From Quillaja saponaria (lineage: Eukaryota > Streptophyta > Magnoliopsida > Fabales > Quillajaceae): a stretch of 64,000 nt of DNA. Positions within the stretch are counted from its first letter, which is position 1. Every line of letters starts with the position of its first letter. The notes under the pieces are model-generated. The model was not told where the DNA came from. It saw nothing but the letters and a program-made list of their open reading frames with translations, and searched no databases. The translations under genes and the position numbers were made by a program. Positions 1 to 12,753 of this stretch are shown here, in pieces. The stretch spans positions 18,600,001 to 18,664,000 of the forward strand of contig CM055607.1 of assembly GCA_029379385.1 (NCBI GenBank), read 5' to 3'.

Positions 1-203
1 ACTTCTCTGTCAGTTGGAGAAGCCTCTTCTCACCAGTTGATTCATGATCCAAATTAAATTTCTTAATAGCTCAATAGGCATTGTGTTCTAACTCAACTAG
101 TGGATGACAAGCCTTTCCAAAAATTAGTCTATATGTTGACATACCTATGAGAGTCTTGTAGGCTAGTTTTGTATACCAATAGTGCAACGTCCAATCTCTT
201 GGA

Positions 204-960
204 CTAGCCCTTTCTAAATAGACCTACTGTCTTTTCCAATATCCTCTTGATTTCCCGGTTAGAAACCTTAGCTTGCCTACTTGGTTGGGGTGGTAAGCCA
301 ATGCAACCTTGTGAGTGATCCTGTATTTCGGCGAGTAAGGCTCCCACTTGTATACTATAAAAGTGGGACTTTCCATTACTAGTGCTGGCTTGGGGGGAAG
401 GGTGCCAAAATGGGTAAAGATCTTCTCCTTGAGAAAGCTTGTACCACTCATATGCCATATCATGTAACTGATAGCTAACTAACTTCACTGCCCGAATCAG
501 GTCACACCCCAAAGCGACACATAATCGATCAAACTCCTCTAAGAAAGTATAAGGATCTTGGGTAAAATCCACACCAGAGAATTTAGGTGGCTACATCTTA
601 CTGAAATCATGCAATGACACAAATACTATTTTATCTTATTGAGCTAGAACTGGAGGGTTTGCCTCTTGTTGAGGCTGAACAGGAGAAACTTGAGGAGGCT
701 ATGGTTAACCTTCTGAGGTTGATGTTGCTGAACTAAAATCCCAACTAAGTCACCCACAATCCTCTGCACTTTGTCTATTCCTTGCATAAGTTGCTCTAAA
801 TTAGGATCAGGTGCCATTGCTTCAACTTGCTCAGTGGCTCTACCTCTACCTTACCACGTCCTCTACTGACCTCTACCTCTAGCTATTAATACCTGAGGAC
901 TAGTAGAGCCCTCAGTCAGAGCCTAGCATCCTATTGCCTCCCACGACTAGTAACACGGTT
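204..960 (-). pseudogene. Ty3/gypsy gag remnant, frameshifted
   Basis: The minus strand encodes a retrotransposon capsid-like stretch with EEFDRLCVALGC, then RAVKLVSYQL, then a tryptophan-containing AYEWYKLS. This is typical of plant Ty3/gypsy gag (retrotrans_gag family). Upstream, from about 815, another frame gives a PNLEQLMQGIDKVQ-like helix, as at the start of such gag proteins. The segments are in different frames and separated by stops between about 570 and 720. The C-terminal zinc knuckle and pol are not in the window. It is a dead gag, the internal part of the element whose LTR ends at 1180. It has no host function that I can see. Confidence 0.8.
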
Positions 961-1160
961 ACTTCACTTCATTGTATCTAAAATAAGCACAAACAAATTC
1001 AATATATGTTTTTCATATAAGGAAAAGGACAATATATTATAGAATCACAATTTGAAGTTTAAAGATGAATTAGGACATATTACTAAGTCCACATATGTCT
1101 TGGGGTAATGTACGTAAACAAAGTAATCATATCCCACACTTGCAGCCATGGACCTCTAAA

Positions 1161-1179
1161 CATGGTTCTGATACTAACA
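1161..1179 (-). other. Primer-binding site of the minus-strand Ty3/gypsy element
   Basis: Directly after the LTR terminus (minus strand) the sequence reads TTAGTATCAGAACC. This is a degenerate form of the tRNA-Met-complementary TGGTATCAGAGC used by plant LTR retrotransposons. It fixes the direction of the element: LTR to the right, internal region to the left. Confidence 0.6.
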
Positions 1180-1620
1180 TGTCACACCCTACATGGAGGC
1201 ATGACAGACCGGAAGAACAGATAACCAAACTTTCGTAACCATGAATCAAAATCAAAAGAATTACACATAATCATTAACTCAAATAAAAGTTAAAAGAAAG
1301 TTTCATAAAAAATACAGCTATATATAAACAGATGTGTATTGAAAGGAAGAGTAATAAAAAATTTAGACAGAAGTTTCGCGTAAAATGGAACATGCCTTAG
1401 TAATACAAACAATGTATAAATCATCCTGCTTATATGCAACAACAACATCAATAATAACACAATATCAACAAGGATATTCGCTCCATTTTCATATAAGAAA
1501 AACCAATAACCAAACTATTACACAATTAAAAAGTTCATGACTTAAACTTTAATGTGATTGCCAATTCTTCATCTTTGGCTTCAAGATAGTGATCTCATAT
1601 GAATACCTTGCCATAATAAT

Positions 1621-4600
1621 TGTAACATCTCCCAAATTAATACATAAGTTAAGTATCTTAAGAGCTAAATAGGATTTAAAATTCAATATCAAGTTTATAC
1701 ATATTATTTCTTGTATAGGAATAGTACATGTGCGTATAAAATATGTATAGGATACGTATTAGCATAGGAGTAGTGTATACATAAAAATACAAGTATAAAC
1801 GTATAGGGAAATACATAAAAAAACATGAACAACTGTGGGAGTTGGAACAAAGATGGAAAAATATTACATGGTGGCGTTGGAAGATGACGAGAAAATTATA
1901 AAATATAGGTTACTTGCTAGAAAAGGAAATGTGATGAATTAGGTGTAAGAAAAAGATTAAATATAACAATTTGCAATTAATGAAGGGACTTAGGTGTAAG
2001 AAGGAGAATAGGTGTGGCAACTTGCAATTAATGAAAGGGCTTATTTGTAAGAAGGAGGAAAAGGGGTAGAAATGTTGTAATAATTAAGAGGGCATATAGA
2101 AGAAAGTTAGGACATTAGGTGGCAAGTAATAATTAATATAGAAAGGTGGCTAGACAAGTGGAAGGCAAGGAAAACACTAGGTGTCTATGATATAATTAAG
2201 TAAGACATGTGTAGAGAAATAAAGAAACAAGGTATCCATGAAATAATTATAGTGGATATGTGTAGAGATTTAAGGAAGCAAGGTGTACATGAAATAACTA
2301 AGAATACATGTGTAGAGATTTAAGGTAACTATGTGGCTTACTAATGATGAAAAAATCTAAACTAGGGAATAAAAGGACAAGTGTTAGAAAAAAAAATACA
2401 AATGTTAATTTAGAGAATGACAAGTAGGAGGTTGTAATTTGAGAGAACTAAAAAGGGTGAAATAGGAAACAAAACTTTCTCCTAAATCTGAGCCTTAACT
2501 ATGTATTATAAATAGGAGGGGGTGGTGACCGAAAATGCATAGGCAAGGTAAGTGTGCACTAAAGAGAAAGTGAGAAAGTAAAGAAAGAAAAGAAGTAAAA
2601 CCATGAGTAAGAAGAAAAATGAGACAAACCATAGGACTAGAAGAAGTAAAAGGAAACCAAGGATAAGGAGGAGGAGGAGAAATTGAGAAGGAAAAAAGGA
2701 AAAAGGAAGGAGGAGGTGCAGGAAAAGAAAGAAAAACAAACACTAAGGGTATTAGTCAAGTATTCATGCATTCATTTTTTTAATTTTATCTTTGCTTTGA
2801 AAACTACTTCCTTGTTACTCTTATATTCTTCATGTGTATGAAATGGAAATGAGGAAAATGATTCCCTTTTGGGAAATTTAAAGGAAAAGGAAAAGGATAA
2901 TAATTCTAGTAACTTGTCTTGAGTTCATGTTGGTAGAAGTTCCCAAGTATCCCAAAGAAAGGATGCTCAAACCATAGTATGGTTCCTATCATCGAGAGGC
3001 AGTGCCATGTACACGATAGGTTGGTTTCCATGGTACATCCAAATCCTTGTAAGGCAGTCTCCGTTTGCATGAACCGTTCAAGAATGGTTACTAAGGAGTG
3101 GAAAAGAGGAAAAAGGATTAATTTGCATTGCAAATTCCTATATTTCTAAAATTACCATCAAGAATCCTCCATTGTTATATATGAATGCTTGTTGAGGTTC
3201 GACTCATTTTTCTTCATCTTGCTGTGCAGATTAATTAGTACCATGGATGTGTATTGTTTTCCTTGGAGAAAGGCATAGTCTATGTAACGAGAAAAGATGG
3301 CAAGTGGATCTTGTTTGGAAAACATAGAAGTATTTGTGTTGAAGAGTGATTATGTAGTACGGGGTAGTTTTTGTATAAAGTTGTAATGTGTTCTTAACAA
3401 GTTCACTTAGTAATGGTAGTAATTTTGGAAGAAAGCCTAGTATTACTAAAAATTGGTTGTTGTATGAATTACTTAGTGTAACAAAAAGTAGTTTGCAAAT
3501 TGTATCTCTAGGAATATTAATTCACTATTCACAAGTTATATTTCTTAGGTAAATCTTGGTTAATAAATTGAGTAAAATGGACTTAAAGTCAATTGGAGAA
3601 AAAGATAAAATTTAGAAGGAGGAATACAAGATCACTAATTATGGCCATATAGGGTAAAGTGAAATAAGAGAAATGTCCAAGGAAAATTATACAAGTATCA
3701 CCGTTGGAGGAAAATAAAGATGCTAGAAAATAGAAGTAATAAAAGTATTATCGATTAAATTGGCTTAAGAGTTTATTAGTAGATTAAGTAGTCATACCCC
3801 TCACGGATGTATGACTGGCCGGAGGATTGGAGAACCAACCCTCCGTAACCCTGACTTTACTATTACTAAACACATATAAATATAGAAATAATTATATCAA
3901 TATCAAGAAAATCTTTACTTATTCAAATTTAAAACATAGATTTGTTACTGAAGATATATATAATATTTACTAAAAATTACGACAACGGTTCCACATATTG
4001 TGGATCATGCCCAAATATACATAATACATATTCCTGTTTATATACAAGTGAGCACAATAACTACAAAATTACACATAGACAATATAAGCAAGGAGCTCCA
4101 CTCCATTTCCTATTATAGTACCAAATAATTGGACTATAACATAACATAAGACTATACACCTATGGCTCTAGTGTGACTGCAAACTTCCACCCTTTCGACT
4201 TCAAATTTGAGATTCTGAAGAATTTCCTTGCCTTTACACACTCGGCAAAGCCCATTATCGGTGATATCCCTTCTTGAGATCTTGTTACTAAAAAAAGTTA
4301 TCAATAAGAAAGGGTGAGTCCTACGGACTCAATGAATGGAAAATTGTACCCAAAGGGTACTAGCATCACTCAAAGCACATATACCATCCTTTAATCATAA
4401 ATATCATTATTCATGTTGTAATTCAAAAATACCAGCATGCATGTGAAATTTTTTCATCAAGACACGATTCACCTATTTTACAAACAAATATATATATATA
4501 GATCAATGAAAACATCTGAAGCTCATAGTTCCAAACAAAGAAAATCGAGCATACAAAGCAAACAAAGGGCCAATGAGTAACCTAGCCCTGCATAACAATT

Positions 4601-7521
4601 TCACTCCCTACTGGGTATTTATGTCCCAGCACAATAGATTAATCTCTGTACATGATCCAACCCACTGGGGTTGAGTACTCAAACTTTTAAAAACATTTAT
4701 TAGAATCAAAATATATTGGGATTTCAAACCAGAATATCCTAGATGCACCTGGATTTTTAATTTCAGGGATAAAATAATTTTTCATAAAAACCTCACTTTG
4801 TTGGCCCTTTTCAACCACAACCAATATTAAACAGACATAATTCAAATACTTCACTGAAATATTATGCTTGCTTATTTTCTATATATCACATATATTCAAG
4901 TGCACATATAATCACAAATAATAATCTAGTCCCTAAAGGCAGCAATTGATCACTTACCGGTTTACAAATCTTGTTCAGTCACTTTGTCCTACACTCACGT
5001 ATGTCATCAGGCCCACAAAAAGGTCTGGAACTGAAATTCATAATTCCAAATAATACTCAGTTCATTAACGTTATCGTTATAATCTTTTTGATTACTAAGC
5101 TTATATATATACCAACTTATATAGGTCTCTTATGAAAATTATTTATTAAGCTATTACATGTTAAGTAGTACAAACTGGATTTTATATGGTAAGGTTACTG
5201 ATAAAGAGACATTTTTAGATATCTCAACAATGCATAGGGTGGAAAGGAACTATTAGAAAAGACAGAAAACGCTAATGAGTTAGAAACGCTAAAACTGTCC
5301 AAATTTGGGTTTGGACCAGTATTCACTCTAATGGTCATATCTTCCTCTAGGAAATCCGAAATCCAGTTTCGTAAAATTTATTAATACTAGACACATGTAG
5401 ATTTATAATGATATATCATTTGTAATTTTTAGATTTGTATATCAATACAGTTTATTCTTTGAAGTTGCATCAAATTTTGCAAAACGCAGGATTTTGGCAA
5501 CTCTGACTTTATTTTAGTTAATTGAACACAACTTTCTCTAGGAAAATTGTAATCTAATTCTTTTTACCTGGTTTATTAATAGACAAGTTTATCTATCTTT
5601 ATTATTTATAAACTTTTCCTAAAATTAGCCTTGAACCCACTCAATTCCTTACATGAATAAAAAATAGGGCACTAAAAATCCTGCAGGACCTATCTGCAAT
5701 CTAACAGTTCTAACTAACAGCATACTTCAAACCAAGATACGAAATTTTGTAGACAACATCTCAAGATCCTAAGCTACTCTTTCTCTTTTGAACCCTTAAT
5801 TGAATTCAGCCCCGAAGGCACCTAAAACACATGATTTTTCTAATTTACGAAATCTAGCCCTGCAACCCTTCACAAGCCGCTTAACTTTCATTTTCCAACA
5901 CTTTCAAGCTCCAATTCATACTCCACACTGCCAACATTAATCTATCAACATTACTCATATTCCAATTAAAGTTCTTATTTAGAATTCCTCAAGATTTAAA
6001 ATATACAATTCCTATATTAACATATTTGAATCCTTACCTTTTTATTTCACATTTCTAATAAGGTTTTAAAGAATTACAACTAACTCACCTAAACTAATTA
6101 TTTAACTTTCATCTGAACATGATTCATACAATCCTAACATCAATATGTATATTCCAATTCCAAGACTTCCTCCTTATTCATACTTTTTTTTATCTCCTAC
6201 AAGCTATAAATTTCATCATACTAACATTCAACTATCATTAATACTATACTTTCAAGTTTTCCTTCACCTTTTAATTCAAACTCCTCTAGTTCTTAATTAC
6301 TTCACCATTCATTAAAGATTTCACACATAATGATAACACTAATTAATATATTTCTTAAAGGACAAGATTTGGCCACCTTAAAACAATCATAACCAAGTTT
6401 TATTTGTAACTTTTCTTAACCCTTGAAGCCTTAACTTTATGAACAACTAACACCTAAATTAGCTACATGAAAAAAAAGAAGCTTATGGGTAGGTGATGGT
6501 GGTTTGCCTCAGCCAGCCTACTGTCTTACCAAGGAGGGTGCACAGTGGAGCAAGATGCAAAGCAAAAAGTTGCTACCCTTGCACGTTGAACACTTTTGCC
6601 CCAGTAACTACTACAGTTGAAATGAAGCTGTTGGAAGGAGAAAGGAACTAAGAATAAAGAAGGACAAAACATTAGCAGCAAGTTACTACCAACTACCATC
6701 CATCATGCTGTAGTTCAACTCACAAATTTTCCCCAACACCATGTTATTACAGCCCACAAAAGAAAGGGAGGGAAAAGGCTCATCAAGGAGCTTAAACCTG
6801 ACTTGAACAAAAAGGAGCTGAAATTTCCCTAAGCTAGCTTGAGCAGCATCCACTAGCAGAAACAAGGGATGCAAGTTCATGGCCACACAAAGCTAAAATT
6901 GCAAGGTTTATGGAGACCAAGCAAGCGGCAAAGAGAGGGATAGAAGCTGGGCTGCTATGGAAGGAATTAAGCTTGGCTACTAAAGGAAACTTACATGGCA
7001 GAACAAGGAAAACAAAGCAAGGGAAGAAGGAATTCAAAGGTTTTGAAGGAAGGAAGAAGGAAGGTGTGGGCAAGGATAAAACAAAAGAAGGATGTAGAGT
7101 TTTCTAAAAGGAAAACGGTCCAAGATAGAAAAGAAAGGAAAAAGTAAAAATAAAGAAAACAAAATAATATGAGCAAAAATCAAAGTCAACAAATAAAGTG
7201 TGTGGTAGATATTTACCTCTTGATGATCTATATATATGTTTACTTTTTGACTTATAAATATGTGATGTAAATTTATCCTTAGTTTTTAATTATATATACA
7301 CATGTTGAATTGTATTGTTTACTTATTTGATTTGCTTGTGATAAAAACTTAAATCTTGATGTATTTATACCTATACCTTAATTATAACAATGCTATGTAC
7401 TTTACGATACCTATAGCTTACTTATTTGATTTAGTTAAACACAATGCTATGTACTTTATGATAACAATTACCCAATATTTTTAATACTTATACTAAGGTT
7501 ACGCTAAGGTTACTTATACCT

Positions 7522-7552
<31 letters not shown>

Positions 7553-7681
7553 CTTGTTTGACTATACTGTTATTTAATTAATTTGTTGATTTCATAATGT
7601 TAAATTTACACATTGTGTCTTAAAACTCGATTTTTACGTTATCGAGTTATAACAAAAGGATTAAGGAAAGAGAGTGTTACA
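1621..7681 (+). mobile_element. Family-B LTR (TGTAACA...TGTTACA), solo, interrupted
   Basis: Starts TGTAACATC and ends AGTGTTACA at 7681. The 5' third matches the complete family-B solo LTR at 31265-32921: the same start, the same TACTAGAAAAGG and CAATTAATGA(A)GGG blocks, and the same AAGTATCCCAAAG region. The last part, AAAGGATTAAGG through TGTTACA at 7655-7681, matches the end of that copy. Between them sits a family-A solo LTR (3790-7654). Flanks are ATAAT (1616-1620) and ATAAC (7682-7686), a 5-bp target-site duplication with one mismatch. There is no internal region, so it is a solo LTR. It includes a purine-rich tract at 2495-2745. Confidence 0.75.
3790..7654 (-). mobile_element. Family-A solo LTR, nested in the family-B LTR
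   Basis: On the minus strand it begins TGTTATAACTCGAT at 7654 and ends CCGGCCAGTCAT...GGGGTATGAC near 3790. The terminal TG is mutated at the 3790 end. It is about 3.87 kb and shares blocks with all other family-A LTRs: CACTCATTGAGTCC next to GGTACCCTTTGGG in reverse, and CCGGCCAGTCAT at the end. Family-B sequence resumes immediately at 7655, which shows it inserted into that LTR. A clear 5-bp duplication is not preserved (TAAGT versus AAAGG). No primer-binding or coding sequence follows, so it is a solo LTR. Confidence 0.75.
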
Positions 7682-9574
7682 ATAACTATTGGCAAGTCAA
7701 GTTTCAATTGGAGAAGCTTGATGAGAACTTGATGCTAAAAAAAAAAAGAAAAAAAAAAGAAGCATAAACAAATTAATAGTGGGTCATAAAAACTGTGAGT
7801 GAAAAACATACCCAAAGGGCATTAGCACCAATCAATGTATAATTATAAAACATATACTTACTAAGTTCACATGAGCACACTTACAATGCAATTCAATTTC
7901 ACGTGTGTATATATCTATAGAAAAAATGAAAAACCAAACTAATATAACTCATAAATTATCATATTTCAAACAAATCAAGAAAATTAATCAAAAGGGCTAA
8001 TAACTAAAGTAACTCAGCTTCCGCACACTATAAACATATCCTCATCGGGTTCTTTTACTCCTGTACACCTAAATATGTATATATTTCTCACATAACTTCC
8101 CCAGGTTGAGTTACTTGAATATGTTTATTCAAATATTAAATAATCAAATCAAATATATCTTAGGTGCACTAGAATTTTTAATTCACATAAAAATGAACTC
8201 ATTGGCCCTATCAACCACAAATAAGATTTCACATTGATACACATATCACACCAAATGATAAAGTTTAAAGAACATAACATTCTTATCACGTAATTCAATC
8301 AAAGTATTAAACATCCATACTCGACAACTATATATGTAGATATATATATACATATAAACAGCTACTCAACACATAACTAGCAACTAAAGGATAGCATCTT
8401 TCACTCAATAAGTTATGGACTTTGCTCGTCGCTTCTTTTTGGGTTCAAATGTGTCGTTGAATCAACGATACGGTCCAGAGTTGAAATTACAATTTCCAAG
8501 TATAGCTTAGTTTGTAAATTTCATAAGTTATAAACCTCTAATTACCAAGAACCTATGTATATCGACTTCCATACATTTACTAAAAATTAACTTCTTTTAG
8601 GCATTTTAACAAATACCTTAATGGCATAGCTAGTTCCCATTCATATATATATATCTTATATACATACACTAAGAAAACTATCATTAATCCATACTTTTCA
8701 ACATTACTTCTAATATAAACATTTAGTTGAAGTTCTATAAATTAATTAGGGATATTAAAACTTGAACTTTGAAATTCTCTATAACAACCAACTTATATCC
8801 ACTTTATTCATCACTACCAAAATTTTACTCGTCCTCCTAAACTTTGTAAATTCAAACCCTCAAAAAATACCAATAAGAAAAAGACTCTAACTCTAAAGAA
8901 AACAAGTGAATTTGATCATACTAGAACTTGAAAATACCAAAATTAAAGCTACCCATAAGAGGATGTGGACGACTGTGCAAGCTATGGATGTCGTGAAGGA
9001 GTTTTTGATGCCAACTAGAGACATCTTGAACCCATGCTAAGCTTGCTGCTTTGAGCTGTAAAGGAACCTCCCAAAGCACCACCAACTAGATAGACAAAGG
9101 AAAGAATAGGGTAGATTAGTTGCTGCCAAAATGAGGGACGATATAGCTGGTTACTAGCTTCTTAGATGGCTGCCACATAGCTGGGAGGTGGAAGGAAAGG
9201 AGCATAAGGGGTTTAACAAGATTTAGCACACGGCAAGGAACGAAGAAAGCTGAACTAAAGCAAGAGCTGAAGTTCTCGGTTGCAAGGAATTTTCATGAAG
9301 GCCAAAATAAGTGAAACTAAAATAGGGGAAAGCAACGCTCAGCCAAGAGGAAAAAGAGGAGGAAAAATAAAGGAATAAGGGGAGAAAAGGAAAAGAAAAT
9401 AAAGTGATAAGGTCAAAGTCAAAATTTTAAAATAGAGTTGTATATAATTTTGGTATATGTATGTATATATTTAATGCTTGTTTAAGTTATTTTATTTATG
9501 TATTTATTTCTTTTATAACTAAAAGCTACTTACAATAACTCTAAAGCGTAAAACTACAATACTATGTTATAACA

Positions 9575-9657
9575 AATTATCCTTTATCATTTTAAATAAT
9601 AATAATAGTAATAACCGATTTTGTTAGTATTTGAATTCATTTTAGGTTAATAGAGTA
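9575..9657 (+). repeat. Left part of host repeat R1, split by the 13.3-kb insertion
   Basis: The AT-rich sequence ending TAATAGAGTATTAG matches 28,440-28,510 (copy R2). It continues at 22968 after the insertion, where TAGTAATAGATTTTGAT follows exactly as in R2. It is therefore the left arm of a pre-existing repeat that received the composite insertion at 9663. Confidence 0.7.
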
Positions 9658-9662
9658 TTAGT

Positions 9663-9916
9663 TACTATAACCTGATATAAAAAATCGAGTTTTATACGTA
9701 ATGTGTAAATTCTAGTTATAAAGTAACAAATATGCAAACAAATTGATTAAATAATAATATAATGGAACATGTTATAATCCGATATCTTAGTATACATTTT
9801 AAAATTTTTGTGTATAAAGTTGTTGTTGGGAAGTAAATAAAATTATGAATCAAGTAATTTAAAGTGAACAAATTAATTTGATAAATAAATTTAACTAGAG
9901 TAAGCAAATACTAGTG

Positions 9917-9949
<33 letters not shown>

Positions 9950-11337
9950 GAATACTAAGGATTAATATCAACCACAAAATTTTATTAAACATTTGATTTT
10001 GACTCAAGTTTTTCTAAATTTTCATCTTATGTTCTTTTCCTTTTTTATCGCCTGTTAATTTCCTTTCTTGTGCCATTTTTTATTGTTTTTAAAACTCTCC
10101 ACCTCCATTTTTTTTTTCTCTAGAAAACTCTAGCAATTTTTTCAACTTAAATTGAGAGAGCTATTCTCTTTTCCCCTTTGTTGTGTGTGATTTTCATAGG
10201 TTTGATTCCTCTAGTGTTTAAGTTGTCATGGAAGGTGGTTGGGACAACAAGTTGGAGTGTTGTGGTGTGCCCTGTTTCAACCTTATGTCTATTGGAGTGA
10301 AGGCTATCCATGCGTCCTTATTATCTAGCTCTAACCCATCTCAAAAAATGAAAAATAAATAAAATAATAATAATAATAAATTCTTTCTCATGTTATCCGT
10401 AATTGATTTGTTCCTTACACCATTAGCTGACTATGTTTTTTTAGTTTTTGTATCTTTCTTCATATCTCCAAGTTATGTGTGAAAAAAGCATAAGAGGGGT
10501 TAATTTTAAATAAATGCATGAAACTTAATATCTATATATTTTTGTAATTAGAGGATTATAACCTATGAATTAACAAACAAGTAATACTTGAAAATTTTAA
10601 TTACAGGTTTGGAACATGTTGTTGAGCCAACTACCTCGCATGAACGCAAGAGAAAGTAATAAGCAAGATCGATAAACTTGTGAGTCTAAATGATATTTGT
10701 TTAATTTTACACTATTCAAAGGTACTTATGTATGAAATTTAATTATTTTAGAATCTATATTAGTCTGAAATTACTTGATCTGTATATTTTATTCATATAT
10801 TGAGTTATGCTAGTACCTTTTGGGTATGTTTTTTCCACTCACTAAGTCCATGAGACTCACCACTCTCTTGTTGATTTTTTTAGTAACAAGATCTCTGTGA
10901 GTGTCAAAGATCGACACTGGGCTTGTCGAGTAATTCACGACAATGTATATATTTGAGATCGCTTACTTGAAGTCTAAGGATGGAAAGTTTACAGTCATAT
11001 AGGCTTTGGGTGTCTGATTTTTTATTGTGTAATAGTTCAATTCATTTGTTGTTGGGGTATAAAGTGAAGCAGAGATCGTTTTATATATTACTGTTGTTAG
11101 TAACTAGTTAAATGTAACCAGGTGTTCTGTGTTTATATTTTGGGCATGTTCCAATTTACAAGAAACCTGTACCAAAATGTCTAGTAACTTGTTATAAATT
11201 TCAGTAAATAAACATTTGTAGTTAACTTGTGTTTTCTAAAATTTACTTTTATGCTTTGATATGGTCAAAAGTTGTATTTGTTTCTTTGATTTGAAGTCAG
11301 GGTTACAAAAGTTTGGTTGCAAATATGGGGTGTGACA
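9663..11337 (+). repeat. 5' LTR of the composite element (internally deleted)
   Basis: Begins TACTATAACCTGATA (TG mutated to TA) and ends GGGGTGTGACA at 11331-11337. It aligns with LTR2 over its whole length but lacks two blocks that LTR2 keeps. One is about 1.5 kb, with the junction near 10465 after CTTCATAT. The other is about 0.44 kb, with the junction near 10690. At 1675 bp it is less than half of the family's normal LTR length. It contains a TG/TA microsatellite at 9915-9942. Confidence 0.8.
9915..9942. repeat. (TA)n microsatellite inside LTR1
   Basis: GTG followed by an uninterrupted run of TA dinucleotides and then CACA. Family-A LTRs carry a TG/TA or CA/TA tract at about the same place. 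Confidence 0.9.
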
Positions 11338-12421
11338 AGTTGGTATCAAAGCTTGGGTTTAGATGTTCATGACTGCAAATGTGGGATGTTGTTACTTTTT
11401 GTGTATACGTTACCCCGGACATATGTGGACTTAGTAACATGTCTTAATTCATCCTAAAACTTCAAGTTATGATTCTTTAACGCACTACCCTTTGCCTTAT
11501 ACAATAAATTGCATTGAATTCATTTGTTTTAGCTTTAGATATGATGATATGTAGTAGTCGTATTGCGAGTCATGTGAGACAGCAGAATATTGGCTTGGAC
11601 CAGGAGTACCAGATAGGGTATTTTTGTATGGTCTTGAAAATATTTAGAGGAAAAATAAGTTTTGTGCTAAATTCTTCAAGTGCGAATTTTTAACAAAACG
11701 TGTTTGAAATTCTAATTTACTAGGTTTAATGGGTATTATAGGAGGATCCTTGAGCACTTCTCCAGTATTCCAATCTTAATATGTCCTTATAGGACGCAGA
11801 AATATATAATATTTTATGATACTTTTCGTATTAGACTAGGGTGTGTTTTGATGCAAAATGAAAAGTTAAGTCCAAGATTCATAGAATCTTTCTAAATGTT
11901 GAATTAAGTTGTAATATGATATGATTCTAAGCATAGATTGATGTTTAGGTATTTAATTATCAGGTAGTGATGGGCGTGTGGTGATAAAAGTATTAAGTTT
12001 AGTATTCCTAAGAAGCTGACTTCGTTTTCTAGGAGATCGAACTGAAATTTTTTGTAATTTAATTTTGGTTAATCAAGCTAGATGGCTTATTAGGAGGAAG
12101 TATCAGGCTTATCTACTTCATGTCAGGGTATATCCTGTATCAGATGAGTCTTACGTGTTTCGGGTCCAGGAAGTATAAGTGGATAAGAACCTAATGTGTG
12201 AGGAATAAGTAGTGGTGATTATATAGAGACAAGTCCGTAAACTTCGATTAAAAATCATTCATTTGGTGAAAATTATTTGAAAATATCATAATAAACAAGA
12301 AATCACGTGGGAAACCAAAGTTACAGTGAAACAACAATATATGTATCCGATTTAGGTAAACAATTTATCTGTATTCTTTGTTGTTGAAATTCAGGACAAA
12401 TTTCTTTTAAGGGGAGAAAAT
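11338..12421 (+). pseudogene. Ty3/gypsy internal remnant: PBS, short gag start, RT and integrase C-terminus pieces, PPT
   Basis: The PBS reads TGGTATCAAAGC at 11341-11352, matching the 3' end of tRNA-Met. A short run near 11540 looks like a gag start (MMICSSRIASHVRQQN). Near 11640-11700, CAKFFKCEF corresponds to the RT block usually seen as AKFSKCEFW. Near 11830-11870, LGCVLMQNEK is the RNase H-start motif. Near 12150-12360, VDKNL, RQVRKLR and ITWETKV correspond to the integrase C-terminal/chromodomain tail. These pieces are collapsed into 1.1 kb by large deletions and carry stops, so nothing is functional. The PPT is the AAGGGGAGAAAA tract ending near 12420. Confidence 0.75.
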
Positions 12422-12668
12422 TGTTATAAACCAATATCAAAAAAATCAAGTTTTAGACATAATATGTAAATTCTAGTTATTTTATAACAAATACATAAAC
12501 AAATTAACTAAATAATAATATAATATAACATGTTATAATTTGATATCTTAGTCCACGTAAATTTTTGTGTACAAAGTTGTTGTTGGAAGTAAATAAAATT
12601 GTGAATCAAGTAAATTAAAGTGAATAAATTAATATGATAAATAAATTAAACTAGAGTAAGCAAATACT

Positions 12669-12753
12669 ATTTTTTAGGTACATTGGGAGTGCTCGAACCA
12701 AGCACTAGGGGATGGGAGATAGGTACCAACCGTTTGAGCTACGCCTTCGATGG
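12669..12753 (-). mobile_element. Short tRNA-derived SINE
   Basis: On the minus strand there is a pol III A box (TAGCTCAAACGGTTGG) and, about 35 bp on, a B box (GGTTCGAGCACTCCC). A short A-rich tail (CCTAAAAAAT) follows. It is flanked by 17-bp direct repeats TAGAGTAAGCAAATACT (12652-12668 and 12754-12770). The paralogous LTR1 has this 17-mer only once (around 9896-9912) and no insert, so both the boundaries and the retroposition are directly shown. At 85 bp it is shorter than most plant SINEs. It lacks the cloverleaf completeness of a real tRNA and is embedded in an LTR. Confidence 0.85.

Larger units (their letters stand above)
1..9574 (-). mobile_element. Ty3/gypsy element (family A), 5' LTR and gag end; rest lies left of window
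   Basis: Reading the minus strand, a family-A LTR starts with TGTTATAAC at 9574 and ends with GGGTGTGACA at 1180. It is followed by a Met-type primer-binding site and a gag remnant that runs toward position 1. The LTR is interrupted from 1621 to 7681 by a family-B LTR, so the uninterrupted LTR is 1180-1620 plus 7687-9574. Pol and the 3' LTR are expected left of position 1. The clade assignment (Del/Tekay-like chromovirus) rests on the TGT...ACA termini, LTR length and PBS type, and is inferred. The right flank (AATTA at 9575) should recur beyond the unseen 3' LTR. Confidence 0.8.
1180..9574 (-). repeat. Family-A LTR (outermost, interrupted)
   Basis: Terminus TGTCACACCC at 1180 and, reversed, TTATAACA at 9567-9574. 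The piece 1180-1620 and the piece from 7687 to 9574 align in order with an uninterrupted family-A LTR such as 3790-7654. For example, the block with ACCCAAAGGG next to GTGAGT occurs near 7800-7830 here and near 4310-4360 in the other copy. The gap is filled by the family-B LTR at 1621-7681. Confidence 0.7.

Noticed and set aside
2495..2743. Proline/phenylalanine-rich small protein on the minus strand
   Set aside because: It is the complement of a purine-rich tract in a family-B LTR. It has low-complexity composition and no start context or homology that I recognise.
12669..12753. tRNA gene on the minus strand
   Set aside because: A and B boxes are present, but there is no full cloverleaf and the sequence is flanked by 17-bp duplications inside an LTR. 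A SINE explains it better.
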